DNA of 64,000 bases from NCBI RefSeq assembly GCF_020715565.1, contig NZ_CP085839.1, positions 2,418,001-2,482,000 of the forward strand. The letters are read 5' to 3'. The position numbers and the translations under genes are program-made. This DNA comes from Nocardioides sp. Kera G14. Its GTDB lineage: Bacteria; Actinomycetota; Actinomycetes; Propionibacteriales; Nocardioidaceae. Of the stretch, positions 20,594-32,125 are shown piece after piece. The notes below the pieces were generated by a model that worked only from the letters and a program-made list of their open reading frames with translations, was not told where the DNA came from and ran no database searches. The number at the start of each line of letters is the position of its first letter. Position 1 is the first letter of the stretch.

Positions 20594-22237
20594 ATGGTTC
20601 GCGAGATCGATTCCCGCAGCGAGGCCTACGTCGGCGAGGTGGTCGCGCTCGATCCCCTGACGGCGACGGAGCTCGGGATCCCCGGGCACGACCACGAGTT
20701 GCCGGACCTCTCTCCCGACGGCTTCGCGGCACGCGAGGAGGTGGCGAGACGGGCGCTGGCCGACGTACACGCGCTCAAGCCGGTCGACGAGCGGGAGGCC
20801 CTGGCTCAGGCGGCCTTCACCGAGCGGCTCGGCGTGCTGGTGGAGAGCATCGACGCCGGTCTCGAGCGCTGTGAGCTGTCGGTCATCGACGGCGCGGCGC
20901 ACTGGATCCGAGGGGCGTTCGACCTCATGCCGACCGCCACGTCGGAGGACTGGGAGAACCTCACCGCGCGCATGACCGCCACGCCACGGGCGCTCGACCA
21001 GTACCGCACAACCCTGGCCGAGGAGGCCGCAGCCGGGCGCGTCGTGGCGCGCCGGCAGTACGTCGAGCACGCCCACCAGCTTCGTGACTGGGCCGGCTCC
21101 TACTTCACCAACCTCGTCGCCGAGGCGCCGGCCGAGGTGAAGACGCGCGCCGAGCAGGCCGCCGCCACCGCCTCGGCCGCGTACGCCGACCTCGGTGACT
21201 GGATCGACGCGGAGCTCACACCGTTGGGTCGCGAGCGGGACGGCGTCGGGCGCGAGCACTACGCGCTGGCGTCGCGCTACTTCCTCGGCACCGCCGTCGA
21301 CCTCGAGCAGACCTATGCGTGGGGCTGGGAGGAGCTCGCGCGGATCGAGGACGACGGCGCAGTCACCGCCCAGCGGATCGTCCCGGGCGGCACGCTCGAC
21401 GACGCGGTGAAGCTCCTCGATGCCGACCCGCACCGCAACCTCACGAGCCGGGAGGCCTTCCAGGAGTGGATGCAGACCCTTTCGGACCGCATCGTGCGCG
21501 AGTTCGACGGCGTCCACTTCGACATCCCGGAGCCCATCCGCACCCTGGCCTGCACCGTCGCGCCGATCAACGACGGCGGCGCCTGGTACACGCCACCGAG
21601 CGAGGACTTCAGCCGTCCGGGGACGATGTGGTTCTCCTTCACCGACGACCAGACCACCTTCTCCACCTGGCGGGAGACGACGACCGTCTTCCACGAGGGC
21701 GTGCCCGGCCACCATCTCCAGTGCGGCCAGGCCGTCCACCAGGCCGAACTGCTCAACCGCTGGCAGCGGCTGATGTGCTGGGTCAGCGGTCACGGCGAGG
21801 GTTGGGCGCTGTACGCGGAGCGGCTGATGGACGACCTCGGCTTCTTCGCCGATGCCGGTGACCGACTCGGCTTCCTCGACATGCAGGGCTTCCGCGCCGC
21901 GAGGGTGATCGTCGACATCGGTGTCCACCTGGGGCTGACGATCCCGCCCAACCCGTGGAACTGGCGCGTCGGCGAGACCTGGGACGCCGACCGGGTGCTC
22001 GAGTTCATGCTGCTGCACTCCCGCTCCGAGGAGGGCCAGGTCCGGCACGAGGTCAACCGCTACCTCGGGTGGCCCGGACAGGCGCCGTCGTACAAGGTCG
22101 GAGAGCGGATCTGGCTCGAGGCACGCGATGCCGCACGTGCCCGCGAGGGTGGCGCCTTCGACCTCAAGGCCTTCCACACCGAGGCGCTCAACCACGGCGC
22201 CGTACCGCTCGATCTACTGTTCCGCTCGACTTTGTGA
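20594..22237 (+). CDS. DUF885 family protein, probable zinc metallopeptidase
   Basis: A 547-residue cytosolic protein of the DUF885 family. The key motif FHEGVPGHHLQ (about residue 370) is the family's zinc-binding HExxPGHH element. GHGEGWALYAERLMDDLG follows with a further conserved Glu. The C-terminal GQAPSYKVGERIWLE is also conserved. Members are thought to be metal-dependent peptidases, but substrates are poorly known. No signal peptide is seen. The length matches the usual 550-600 residues. Confidence 0.87.
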   Translation: MVREIDSRSEAYVGEVVALDPLTATELGIPGHDHELPDLSPDGFAAREEVARRALADVHALKPVDEREALAQAAFTERLGVLVESIDAGLERCELSVIDGAAHWIRGAFDLMPTATSEDWENLTARMTATPRALDQYRTTLAEEAAAGRVVARRQYVEHAHQLRDWAGSYFTNLVAEAPAEVKTRAEQAAATASAAYADLGDWIDAELTPLGRERDGVGREHYALASRYFLGTAVDLEQTYAWGWEELARIEDDGAVTAQRIVPGGTLDDAVKLLDADPHRNLTSREAFQEWMQTLSDRIVREFDGVHFDIPEPIRTLACTVAPINDGGAWYTPPSEDFSRPGTMWFSFTDDQTTFSTWRETTTVFHEGVPGHHLQCGQAVHQAELLNRWQRLMCWVSGHGEGWALYAERLMDDLGFFADAGDRLGFLDMQGFRAARVIVDIGVHLGLTIPPNPWNWRVGETWDADRVLEFMLLHSRSEEGQVRHEVNRYLGWPGQAPSYKVGERIWLEARDAARAREGGAFDLKAFHTEALNHGAVPLDLLFRSTL

Positions 22238-22240
22238 GGT

Positions 22241-22246
22241 TAGGCT
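22241..22246 (+). promoter_or_regulatory. Putative -10 box for the sulfotransferase gene
   Basis: TAGGCT begins 4 bases after the DUF885 stop and ends 6 bases before the GTG at 22253. The sulfotransferase may thus have its own leaderless transcript despite the tight spacing. Confidence 0.4.
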
Positions 22247-22252
22247 TCCGAG

Positions 22253-23209
22253 GTGCGCACGGCTCGCCCGGACTTCATGATCATCGGCGCCCCCAAGGCC
22301 GGGACGACGGCGCTCCACGCGGCGCTGGCGCGCCACCCCGAGGTCGCGATGAGCGTCCCCAAGGAGCCGAAGTACTGGCTCTGCGACGACGCTCCCCCGC
22401 CGGCGTACAACGGGCCGGGTGACGCCCACTCCCAGCAGGAGTGGATCTGGCGCCGCCGCGAGTACGACGCGCTCTTCTCCGGCATGCCCGAGGACAGGGT
22501 CCGCGGCGAGTCGACACCGTTCTACCTCTGGAGCCGGCAGGCACGCGAGGCGATCGCCACGGCACTGCCCGACGTGAAACTGATCGCGGTGGTGCGCGAC
22601 CCCATCGACCGGGCCTACTCCAACTGGATGCACCTCTGGTGTGACGGCCTCGAGCCCGTCGGGGACTTCGTCACGGCCTTCCAGCTCCAGGAGGAGCGCG
22701 CGGCGCGCGGCTGGGCGCCCTTCTGGCGTTACGAGGGCCTCGGCCTCTACGGCCGACAGCTCGAGCACCTCCAGCGGTTGATCGACCCCGAGCAGATCCT
22801 CGTCCTTCGTTATCGCCAGTTGATCGACGACCCGTGCGGCACCGTCGACCGTGCCTGCGAGTTCCTCGGCATAGCGACGGGCCATCTGGGCGAGGTGCCG
22901 GCTGACAACTCGCGCTCCTTCGTGGAGCCCGGCTGGCGCCCGAACGTCTTCGGGCCGGTGATCCGTGCCGGCGCCTGGCTCGGCCAGTTCGCCCCTCCGG
23001 AGGTGTGGCGATCCGCAGAGCCGCGGCTGCGTCCGCTGCTGCGCAGCAGCGATGATGCCAAACGGCCGAGGCTCACCCCGGAGCAGCGGGCAGCGTTGCT
23101 CCCCGCCTTCGCCGAGGACATCGAGCTGCTCGCGAAGCTCACGGGCGACGACTACTCCGCCTGGCTCTCCGCCGAGGCCCGCGGCTCCTTCTCCGAGCGA
23201 CGGAAGTAG
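22253..23209 (+). CDS. PAPS-dependent sulfotransferase family protein
   Basis: A 318-residue protein with the 5'-phosphosulfate loop IIGAPKAGTTAL at residues 10-21 and the 3'-phosphate motif VVRDPIDRAYSNWMH near residue 115. A conserved PKEPKYW follows the first loop, as in heparan-type and bacterial carbohydrate sulfotransferases. It would transfer sulfate from PAPS to a sugar or small-molecule hydroxyl. No cysD/cysN/cysC genes lie nearby, so PAPS supply is elsewhere. The target is unknown; a cell-envelope glycan is one possibility given the first part of the window. Confidence 0.9.
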   Translation: MRTARPDFMIIGAPKAGTTALHAALARHPEVAMSVPKEPKYWLCDDAPPPAYNGPGDAHSQQEWIWRRREYDALFSGMPEDRVRGESTPFYLWSRQAREAIATALPDVKLIAVVRDPIDRAYSNWMHLWCDGLEPVGDFVTAFQLQEERAARGWAPFWRYEGLGLYGRQLEHLQRLIDPEQILVLRYRQLIDDPCGTVDRACEFLGIATGHLGEVPADNSRSFVEPGWRPNVFGPVIRAGAWLGQFAPPEVWRSAEPRLRPLLRSSDDAKRPRLTPEQRAALLPAFAEDIELLAKLTGDDYSAWLSAEARGSFSERRK

Positions 23210-23210
23210 C

Positions 23211-24113
23211 TCAGCGGACGACGGTGACCAGGTCGTGTGCGCCGTCCTCGCGGGCGGCCTCGACGTAGAACCGGATGCGCCCGTCGGGCAGCGGCACGGC
23301 GCTGGCGTAGCGGAAGGCGCCGTCACTGACCGGCGAGGCGATCGGCGGGACGCCCGCGTCGGGCGCCAGCCGGGTCCCGTCCCACGTCGCAAGCCCGGTG
23401 GTCTCATACCAGTTGGAGGCCGCATCGGCCCGACCGTCGTACAGCACGGTGAGGGGCTCGTGGCTGAGCACCGTCGTGACGCGCGCACCGCGCTCGTCCC
23501 ACTCGCCGGGGCGGCCGGCGAGCACCTCACCGCCGTCGATCCAGGCGAGCCCATCGGCACTGGTGAGGTAGCGCGTGGTCATGCGGTCCTCGTGACCCGG
23601 GTCGGTGAGGGGGTGGCAGCAGAGCCACATCTCCCAGCCCCGCTCGGGTGACACGGTGATGACCGGGTCCTTCACCGCGAGCTCGTCGTCACCGGGCAGG
23701 ACGACCTGGCGGTCACCGTGCGGTAGCTCCTCGGGCGTCGCGGCCGTGAGGCTGTCGACCCACCAGTGCTTGGAGCCCCACGTCGCGCAGGAGAGGTAGA
23801 GCCGCCAGCCGCCACCCTGGTCGGCGGGAAGGGGCACGAGCACCGGTCGCTCCAGCGACTCGCAGTGGAACCGGTCGCGCGAGACCTCGGCGACCGTCTC
23901 GAAGTTCACCCCGTCCGTGGAGCGCGCCACGTCGACTGTGACACCGCGACCCTCCGCCAGTGGTCGGCGGTTGCGCCAGGTCAGCCAGAAGACGCCGTCG
24001 ACGAGCACTGCCGAGGCGGCGCCCGCCCAGTTCCCCGGCCCCTCACCCGGTGCAGGGATGACGATCTCGGCACCCTCGGCGGACGGCAGGGCAGGGAGGG
24101 CGCTCGTCGTCAT
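23211..24113 (-). CDS. Beta-propeller protein of glycosyl-hydrolase (GH43/GH32-like) type
   Basis: A 300-residue protein with repeated blade-like strands (WLTWRNRRPL, ARSTDGVNFETV, LTSADGLAWI, VLYDGRADAASNWYETTGLA) typical of five-bladed propeller glycosidases. An early Asp and a mid-domain VKDPVI motif fit the GH43/GH32 pattern, but I could not assign all three catalytic acids. It has no signal peptide, so it may act on imported sugars or be non-enzymatic. The start ATG overlaps the upstream hydrolase stop (ATGA at 24110-24113). Confidence 0.7.
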   Translation of the reverse strand: MTTSALPALPSAEGAEIVIPAPGEGPGNWAGAASAVLVDGVFWLTWRNRRPLAEGRGVTVDVARSTDGVNFETVAEVSRDRFHCESLERPVLVPLPADQGGGWRLYLSCATWGSKHWWVDSLTAATPEELPHGDRQVVLPGDDELAVKDPVITVSPERGWEMWLCCHPLTDPGHEDRMTTRYLTSADGLAWIDGGEVLAGRPGEWDERGARVTTVLSHEPLTVLYDGRADAASNWYETTGLATWDGTRLAPDAGVPPIASPVSDGAFRYASAVPLPDGRIRFYVEAAREDGAHDLVTVVR

Positions 24114-25000
24114 GCCTTCGATGATAGGTGGACGATGCGGTCCAGGAAGGCACCGGTCTGCCGCATCGCCAGGTCGTTGGCCTGCGCGTGGTCGGAGCCG
24201 CGCCAGAAGCCATGCGGCACGTTCAGGTAGCGCGTGCCGACCGCGTCGACCCCCTTCTCCTGGAGTACGCCGACCAGGTGCTCCCCCTCGTCGCGGGCGA
24301 TGTCCTCGGCGGCGGTGATCACGAGCGTCGGCGGGAGATCGGCGAGCCGCTCGGACCGCAGCGGCGCGACGTCGGGATGCATGGCCAGCGACGGATCGGC
24401 GAGGTACTGCGACCAGTACCACTGCGCCTCGTCGCGATCCCAGGTCCAGTCGGCGGCGTCGTACGACGGGAAGGCGCTCGCTGGGTCGAGGAAGGGATAG
24501 ACCAGCACCACCGCGGTGACGAGACCGGGATTACGGAGGGCGCCGACCAGTGCGAGGTTGCCGCCGGCGCTGTCGCCGTGGGCGAAGACCTGCGTGGTCC
24601 TGCTCGCCGCCCAGGCGAGTGCGTGATCGGTGTCCTCCACTGCGGCGGGGAACGGATGCTCGGGTGCGAGCCGGTAGTCGACCGAGAGCACCGAGCGGCC
24701 GGTGCGGTTGGCGAGCCGGCGCGCGGGCGCGTCGTGGATCTCGACGTCATTGAAGACGAAGCCGCCGCCGTGGAAGTGGACGATCAGGCCGCGTTCATAG
24801 GGCGTCCGGTCGTCCATCCCCGCCGGCACGTACAGCCGGGCGAGCACTCCGGAGGCGTCGAGGTCCTCGACCCACGCGACCTCCTCCTTGACCTCCCGCT
24901 CGATCTCGCGGCGTCCGGCCTCACGGTCCTCGAGGGTCTGCTGGTAGTCGTCGGCGTCGACGTGGGACGGAACGGACCGTCCGTCGGGGCGCGTGCTCAT
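24110..25000 (-). CDS. Alpha/beta hydrolase, hormone-sensitive-lipase family esterase
   Basis: A 296-residue esterase of bacterial family IV. It has HFHGGGF (oxyanion hole, about residue 75), VDYRLAPEHPFPAAVED, the nucleophile elbow GDSAGG, a catalytic Asp in AAEDIARDEGE and His in VPHGFW. These enzymes hydrolyse short-chain esters. It is co-transcribed with the propeller gene through a 4-base overlap, so deacylation plus glycan cleavage is a possible joint role, though speculative. Confidence 0.9.
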   Translation of the reverse strand: MSTRPDGRSVPSHVDADDYQQTLEDREAGRREIEREVKEEVAWVEDLDASGVLARLYVPAGMDDRTPYERGLIVHFHGGGFVFNDVEIHDAPARRLANRTGRSVLSVDYRLAPEHPFPAAVEDTDHALAWAASRTTQVFAHGDSAGGNLALVGALRNPGLVTAVVLVYPFLDPASAFPSYDAADWTWDRDEAQWYWSQYLADPSLAMHPDVAPLRSERLADLPPTLVITAAEDIARDEGEHLVGVLQEKGVDAVGTRYLNVPHGFWRGSDHAQANDLAMRQTGAFLDRIVHLSSKA

Positions 25001-25013
25001 GGCGCGCAGCCTC

Positions 25014-25616
25014 TCAGAGCGCCTCAGCGATGCGCGACGCGATTTCGCGCATCGCCTTGCCCCGGTGGGAGATGGCGTCCTTCTCGTCGACGCTCAGCTC
25101 GGCCGAGGTACGGCCGTCCGCGGTGTCGTCGGCGACGAAGAGCGGGTCGTAGCCGAAGCCGCCCTCCCCCGCGGGCGCCCGCAGCACGCGGCCGGTCATC
25201 CGCCCCTCGACCACGAGCTCGCCACCGGCGTGGACGAACGCGACGGCACAGGTGAAGTGTGCGCCCCTCCGCTCGTCCGGTACGTCGTCGAGCTGGTCGA
25301 GCAGCAGCTGGTTGTTCCGGTCATCACTCTTCGGCTTGCCGCCCCAGCGTGCCGACAGCACGCCGGGCATACCGTTGAGCGCGTCGACGCAGAGGCCGGA
25401 ATCATCAGCCACAGAAGGGATTCCGGTGGCCTCGAAGCCGGCGCGGGCCTTGATCAGCGCATTGCCCTCGAACGTCGGCGCGTCCTCGACGGGCTCCTCA
25501 TAGAAGTCGACGTCGTCGAGGCCGAGGACCTCGACGTCCGCGATGAGCGGCGCGAGGATCCGCTCCATCTCGGCGATCTTCTTGGCGTTGCGCGAGGCGA
25601 CGAAGATGCGTGACAC
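25014..25616 (-). CDS. rdgB: Non-canonical purine NTP pyrophosphatase (RdgB/HAM1)
   Basis: A 200-residue house-cleaning enzyme that hydrolyses dITP and XTP to monophosphates. Motifs are FVASRNAKKIAEM at the N terminus, ADDSGLCVDALNGMPG, GFGYDPLF and ISHRGKAM near the end, all diagnostic. It lies 32 bases downstream of rph, the same order as Mycobacterium Rv1340-Rv1341. Confidence 0.96.
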   Translation of the reverse strand: MSRIFVASRNAKKIAEMERILAPLIADVEVLGLDDVDFYEEPVEDAPTFEGNALIKARAGFEATGIPSVADDSGLCVDALNGMPGVLSARWGGKPKSDDRNNQLLLDQLDDVPDERRGAHFTCAVAFVHAGGELVVEGRMTGRVLRAPAGEGGFGYDPLFVADDTADGRTSAELSVDEKDAISHRGKAMREIASRIAEAL

Positions 25617-25648
25617 GAACTGCCCTTTCGGGGTGACGGGGTCGGCGG

Positions 25649-26371
25649 TCAGGACTGGCGGGAGGCGAGCTGGAGGGCGGTGAGATCGGCACAGCCCTTC
25701 GTGCCCAGCGCGAGGAGTGCCTGCAGCTCGTCCATGTCGAAGGCGGCGCCCTCGGCGGTGCCCTGGACCTCGATGAACTTGCCCTCGCCGGTCATCACGA
25801 TGTTCATGTCCGTCTCGGCACGGGCGTCCTCCTCGTAGGGGAGGTCGAGCCGCGGAACGCCGTCGATGATGCCGACCGAGACCGCGGCCACGGAGCCCGT
25901 GATCGCATCGCTGACACCGAGCTTCTCCGCCGCATCCATCAGTGCGACCCAGGCACCGGTGATCGAGGCCGTGCGGGTCCCACCGTCGGCCTGGAGCACG
26001 TCGCAGTCGAGGTTGATCGTGTTCTCACCGAGCTTCTCGTAGTCGATCACGGCGCGCAGCGAGCGGCCGATCAGGCGCGAGATCTCGTGCGTGCGACCGC
26101 CGACGCGGCCCTTCATCGACTCACGGTCCGACCGCTCGTGCGTGGAGCCGGGGAGCATCGAGTACTCCGCCGTCACCCAGCCCAGGCCCGAGCCCTTGCG
26201 CCACCGCGGGACCCCCTCGGAGGCCGACGCGACGCACAGCACGCGCGTCTTGCCGAACTCCACGAGGACCGATCCGGCCGGGTGGTCCAGCCAGTTGCGG
26301 GTGATCTTGATGTCGCGCAGCTGGTCGTCGGCACGGCCGTCGGCACGCAGGCTCACGGAAGAGTCAGTCAT
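25649..26371 (-). CDS. rph: Ribonuclease PH
   Basis: A 240-residue phosphorolytic 3' exoribonuclease that trims tRNA 3' ends. It shows [52 protein letters not shown] and [19 protein letters not shown], all characteristic. The ATG at 26371 has a TAGGCT box 7 bases upstream on the minus strand (26379-26384). rdgB follows in the same transcript. Confidence 0.97.
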   Translation of the reverse strand: MTDSSVSLRADGRADDQLRDIKITRNWLDHPAGSVLVEFGKTRVLCVASASEGVPRWRKGSGLGWVTAEYSMLPGSTHERSDRESMKGRVGGRTHEISRLIGRSLRAVIDYEKLGENTINLDCDVLQADGGTRTASITGAWVALMDAAEKLGVSDAITGSVAAVSVGIIDGVPRLDLPYEEDARAETDMNIVMTGEGKFIEVQGTAEGAAFDMDELQALLALGTKGCADLTALQLASRQS

Positions 26372-26393
26372 GGCGCCGAGCCTAGGGCGTGTC

Positions 26394-27206
26394 TCACTTA
26401 ACCTCCGCCTTGAGGATCCGGCGCAGCCCGAGCGCGAGCGGGATGCCGACCCAGATCAGCGCGGACACCACGAAGTGCGCCCACTGCTTGCCGGTCATCT
26501 CCGACAGCTCGTAGAGGTACTGCTGGGCGTCGAGGAAGTTGATCCAGGGCGCGAGCTTGTCGATCCACCCGATGTTCGCCGCGCCGAGCGCGATCAGCCC
26601 GGGGACGACGTACCGGTAGGCGAAGAAGACGACGATCGACGCCGCCGTGTTGAGCAGCAGGGCGGCCAGTGCGAAGCCGGTGAACATCGCCAGCGTCTGC
26701 GTGATCGCGAAGCCGATCAACCCGTCGGTGAACTCCTGGTCCCACCAGACCGCCTCGCCGCCGCTGGCGGTGAAGATGAGGTTGCAGACCGCACCGACGA
26801 CGAGCGCCAGCACGATGGTCGCCACCGTGAGCAGTACGCCGACCAGCAGCTTCGCCAGGACCACCCGGCTGCGTCGTGACTCGAGCGTGAAGGTGACCAT
26901 CGCCGTGCGCTGCGTCCACTCCGTCGTGACGAGCATGATGCCGAGGACCGGCAGCAGCACCGAGGTGATGAATGCCGCGACGGCGGTGAAGTTGCCCCAA
27001 CTGGCGTCCGAGTCGTTGTTGACGATGGAGACGATGAGGACGATCACCTCGGCGATCGCGACGAGCAACCCGATGACGGCGATCAGCCAGAAGCCGGCCT
27101 TGGTGTCCCACGCCTTGCGGAACTCCACGCCGAGCAGGCGGCTGAAGGGCACCGGGGTCTCGTCGGCGTCGGGAAGCTGGGGAGCAAGGGTCTGCGTCTG
27201 ATTCAT
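26394..27206 (-). CDS. ABC-2 type transporter permease
   Basis: A 270-residue membrane protein with about six hydrophobic segments: early [19 protein letters not shown], then [20 protein letters not shown], and others. The phrase [30 protein letters not shown] is typical of ABC-2 exporters of the drug/lipid type. It pairs with the ATPase gene upstream (4-base overlap). The pair interrupts the gene order otherwise shared with Mycobacterium between the metallo-hydrolase and rph. Substrate unknown. Confidence 0.88.
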   Translation of the reverse strand: MNQTQTLAPQLPDADETPVPFSRLLGVEFRKAWDTKAGFWLIAVIGLLVAIAEVIVLIVSIVNNDSDASWGNFTAVAAFITSVLLPVLGIMLVTTEWTQRTAMVTFTLESRRSRVVLAKLLVGVLLTVATIVLALVVGAVCNLIFTASGGEAVWWDQEFTDGLIGFAITQTLAMFTGFALAALLLNTAASIVVFFAYRYVVPGLIALGAANIGWIDKLAPWINFLDAQQYLYELSEMTGKQWAHFVVSALIWVGIPLALGLRRILKAEVK

Positions 27207-28105
27207 GAGGCGTTCCCTTCGCGCTGGGTGTCGGCGGTGAGTTCGAGGAAGAGGTCCTCGAGGCCGGCGCCGCCGGACCGGAGGTCGGTGAGCACGACCC
27301 CGGCGGAGAGTGCCACCCGGCCGACGGCCTCGGGGGCGGTGTCGACCCGCAGCCCCTGACCCGCGGCCTCGGCCCGGTGACCGGCGGCGGAGAGCGCGGA
27401 GGCGAGAGCGGCGTTGTCGAGCGAGGTCACGAGTGTCTGCGCCGGGCCGGCCTGGGCGAGCAGGGTCGCTCGGTCACCTTGGGCGACGATGCGACCGCGC
27501 CCGATCAGGATCATCTCGTCGGCGATCTGCTCGACCTCGTGGAGCAGGTGCGACGACAGGAGGACGGTGCCGCCCCGGTCGGCGTACTCCTTCAGCAGGC
27601 CGCGCATCCAGCGGATGCCGGCGGGGTCGAGCCCGTTGGCCGGCTCGTCGAGGATGAGCACCTTCGGGTCACCGAGGAGAGCGTGCGCGATGCCGAGGCG
27701 CTGCTTCATGCCGAGGGAGTAGTTGCGGATCCGGCGCTTCGCCTCGGACGGTGTCAGCGACACCGCCGCGAGCATCTCGTCGACACGCGAGTCCGGGAGG
27801 CCCATCATCCGCGCGCCGAGGGTCAGCACCTCACGGCCGGTGCGGCCGCCGTGCTGAGCCGAGGCGTCGAGCAGGACACCCACGTGGCGAGCGGGGTTGG
27901 GGATGTCGTGGAAGGCACGGCCGTCGATCGTCACGCGGCCCTTCGTCGGCGCGGTCAGGCCGACCATGATCCGCATCGTGGTGGACTTGCCGGCGCCGTT
28001 GGGACCGAGGAAGCCGGTCACCCGGCCTGGCTCGCATCTGAACGTGACGTCGTCGACGGCGGTGAAGCCGCCGTACGTCCTGGTCACTCCTTGGACTTCG
28101 ATCAT
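27203..28105 (-). CDS. ABC transporter ATP-binding protein
   Basis: A 300-residue ATPase with Walker A GPNGAGKST (about residue 39), signature YSLGMKQRLGIA, Walker B VLILDEPANGLDP and switch His in LSSHLLHEVEQ. The 80-residue C-terminal extension resembles that of DrrA/CcmA-type exporters. It works with the overlapping permease gene. The start is ATG 28105. Confidence 0.93.
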   Translation of the reverse strand: MIEVQGVTRTYGGFTAVDDVTFRCEPGRVTGFLGPNGAGKSTTMRIMVGLTAPTKGRVTIDGRAFHDIPNPARHVGVLLDASAQHGGRTGREVLTLGARMMGLPDSRVDEMLAAVSLTPSEAKRRIRNYSLGMKQRLGIAHALLGDPKVLILDEPANGLDPAGIRWMRGLLKEYADRGGTVLLSSHLLHEVEQIADEMILIGRGRIVAQGDRATLLAQAGPAQTLVTSLDNAALASALSAAGHRAEAAGQGLRVDTAPEAVGRVALSAGVVLTDLRSGGAGLEDLFLELTADTQREGNAS

Positions 28106-28161
28106 GACCCCACCCTGTCAGGTGCGGCCTCGAGGTCACATCCGGAAACACCCTCATCTGG

Positions 28162-28179
28162 CCCTGACGAATGTCAGGG
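28162..28179 (-). terminator. Hairpin after the metallo-hydrolase gene
   Basis: CCCTGAC and GTCAGGG form a 7-bp stem with a GAAT loop, 9 bases past the stop of the metallo-hydrolase gene. There is no U run. It likely separates this gene from the ABC transporter operon downstream. Confidence 0.5.
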
Positions 28180-28187
28180 AACGAAGC

Positions 28188-28966
28188 TCAGAAGGTGTAC
28201 ACCGCGCCGGCGTCCGCGAGGTCGATCGGCCCGTCGAAGACGGCCCTGGCCTCGGCCAGCATCCCCTCACGCTCGTGCCACGCCGGGATGTGCGTGAGCA
28301 CGAGCTGCCCGACGCGGGCCTTCGCGGCGACCTCACCGGCCTCGCGACCGGTGAGGTGCAGGCCGGGCGGGTTCTCGTCGACCTCGCGGAAGCTCGCCTC
28401 GGCGAGCAGCAGGTCGGCCTCCACGGCCACGTCGAGCAGCGTGTCCGTGGGGCCGGTGTCGCCGGTGTAGGCGAGCACCTTGCCCTCGCACTCGATCCGG
28501 AAGCCGTACGCCGGGACCGGGTGGTCGACCTCGTAGGGGGTGAGGGCGAACGGCCCGATCCTGACCGGCTCACCGTGGTGGTGCCGGTTGAACTTGAACT
28601 CCTCGCGCATCCCCGGGGTGCGCGGGAGGTCATAGGCGCGCGCGAGCCGCCAGCCGGTGCCCTTGGGCCCGTAGACGGGGATCCGCGGCTGCTGGCCGCT
28701 CGGGTGGTACTTCCGCAGGACGTAGTACGACGTCATGTCGAGGCAGTGGTCGGCATGCAGGTGCGACAGGAAGACGGCGTCCATCGCCAGCGGGTCGGTG
28801 TAGTTGTGCAGCGCGCCGAGCGAGCCGTTGCCCATGTCGAGCAGGATCCGCCAGATCCTCATCACCCCGCCGAGCTTCGGGTCCGGCGCCTCAGCCTCCA
28901 GCAGGTAGCTGCTGGCAGGCGACTCGGGCCCGGGGTAGGAACCCGCACAGCCGACGATGGTGAGCT

Positions 28967-28970
<4 letters not shown>
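28188..28970 (-). CDS. Metallo-beta-lactamase fold hydrolase (RNase Z-like)
   Basis: A 260-residue MBL-fold protein. The zinc motif is [10 protein letters not shown] (about residue 70), with further ligands in AYTGDTG and THIPAWH. The N terminus, [21 protein letters not shown], matches the family of mycobacterial Rv1339, for which cyclic-nucleotide phosphodiesterase activity has been proposed. It is coupled to murI by an ATGA overlap. Given the class III cyclase elsewhere in the window, a role in cAMP turnover is possible but not shown. Confidence 0.9.
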
Positions 28971-31042
<2,072 letters not shown>

Positions 31043-31051
31043 GACAATCTC

Positions 31052-31480
31052 CTAGTTGATGTTCGCGACGATGGTGACCTCTTCTTCGGTCACCACACCG
31101 TCCACGATCCGATAAGAACGAAACTCGACGGGACCATCGTTATTCCCGTGCTCGCGAGTGCTGATCAGGACGTAGTGCGCGCCGGGCTCGCTGGCCAGCT
31201 TCACGTCGGTGACGCTCGGGTAGGCCTCGGTCGCGGTGTGTGAGTGGTAGATCACCACCGGCTCCTCGTCCCGGTCCCACATCTCCTTGTAGAGCTCGAG
31301 CAGCTCGGTGCTGTCGTACTCGTAGAAGGTGGGACTGCCGGCGGCGTTGATCATCTCGACCACGCGCTCGGGCCGGTCGGAGCCCTCGGGCCCGACGACC
31401 ATGCCGCACGCCTCGTCGGGATGATCCCGCTTCGCATGCGCGACGAGGGCGTCATACGTCGCCCGGTCGATGGTCAGCAT
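31052..31480 (-). CDS. mec: JAMM/MPN+ metallopeptidase, Mec ([CysO]-cysteine peptidase)
   Basis: A 142-residue zinc peptidase. The JAMM motif is complete: an upstream Glu in DEACGMVVG, then HSHTATEAYPSVTD (H-x-H-x7-S-x2-D). Mycobacterial Mec releases cysteine from the CysO-cysteine adduct. It is nine bases upstream of cysO in one transcript. A TAGGCT box (31488-31493, minus strand) seven bases before the ATG suggests a leaderless start of the mec-cysO-cysM-murI operon. Confidence 0.94.
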   Translation of the reverse strand: MLTIDRATYDALVAHAKRDHPDEACGMVVGPEGSDRPERVVEMINAAGSPTFYEYDSTELLELYKEMWDRDEEPVVIYHSHTATEAYPSVTDVKLASEPGAHYVLISTREHGNNDGPVEFRSYRIVDGVVTEEEVTIVANIN

Positions 31481-31515
31481 ATGGACAAGCCTAGGGGGTG
31501 GGTGAGGCCCGGAGC

Positions 31516-32106
31516 TCAGCCGCCCAATGATTGGACGAGCGTCTCCTGGAGATACCCGACCCAGTCGTAGATGTCGTGCGCCTGCGCGGTGGGGTCGTCG
31601 TCCGGGAGCGAGGCCCAGTAGTCGTCATCACCCTCCTCGACGCCGAGCCTGGTCGCGAGAGCGAGTCGGATGTCGGTGAAGGAGCGCATCCAGGTGAGCG
31701 CCGCGGGCTCGTCGAGCTCGACGTCGATCATGAGGCCGTCCTCGGTGAGCTCCGGAGGCAGGCCGGCCTCCTCGAGAGTGTCGATGATCAGCGAGGCGGC
31801 GTCTGCCTTGCCGTCGCGCAGGCCCTGCTCGGTGAAGCGGCGGAAGTCCGAGGCGGCCTCCTCGTCCCCCCGGTAGGCCGTCGGGAAGAGGCGGGCCAGG
31901 ACCGGGTCCTCCGGCTCGCGGGTGGGGCCGCTGAAGTCCATCAGGGCCTCGAAGGGGTCGACCTCGATCTGGGCGGCGTGCTCGTTGCGGAGCAGCTCGA
32001 CGAGCTGGCCGGCGAGCGAGCGCAGCAGGTCGGCCTCGAAGCCGCTGAAGGTCGCGAAGATCGCACCGGAGCGCCGGTGCCGGGAGAAGCCGGTCACTGA
32101 CGACAT
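31516..32106 (-). CDS. DUF2017 family protein
   Basis: A 196-residue protein of unknown function, often found between clpS and mec in actinobacteria (Rv1332 position). Recognisable features are the N-terminal GFSRHRRSGAIFATFSGFEADLLRSL and the C-terminal DIYDWVGYLQETLV. No enzyme motif was seen. The start ATG 32106 is preceded by GGAAGG. It is divergent from pncB by 19 bases. Confidence 0.85.
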   Translation of the reverse strand: MSSVTGFSRHRRSGAIFATFSGFEADLLRSLAGQLVELLRNEHAAQIEVDPFEALMDFSGPTREPEDPVLARLFPTAYRGDEEAASDFRRFTEQGLRDGKADAASLIIDTLEEAGLPPELTEDGLMIDVELDEPAALTWMRSFTDIRLALATRLGVEEGDDDYWASLPDDDPTAQAHDIYDWVGYLQETLVQSLGG

Positions 32107-32125
32107 CCTTCCACGAGGTGCCACG

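Noticed and set aside
20387..22195. About 600-codon minus-strand frame opposite the DUF885 gene
   Set aside because: No domain or plausible start is visible; the plus strand encodes a clear DUF885 protein.
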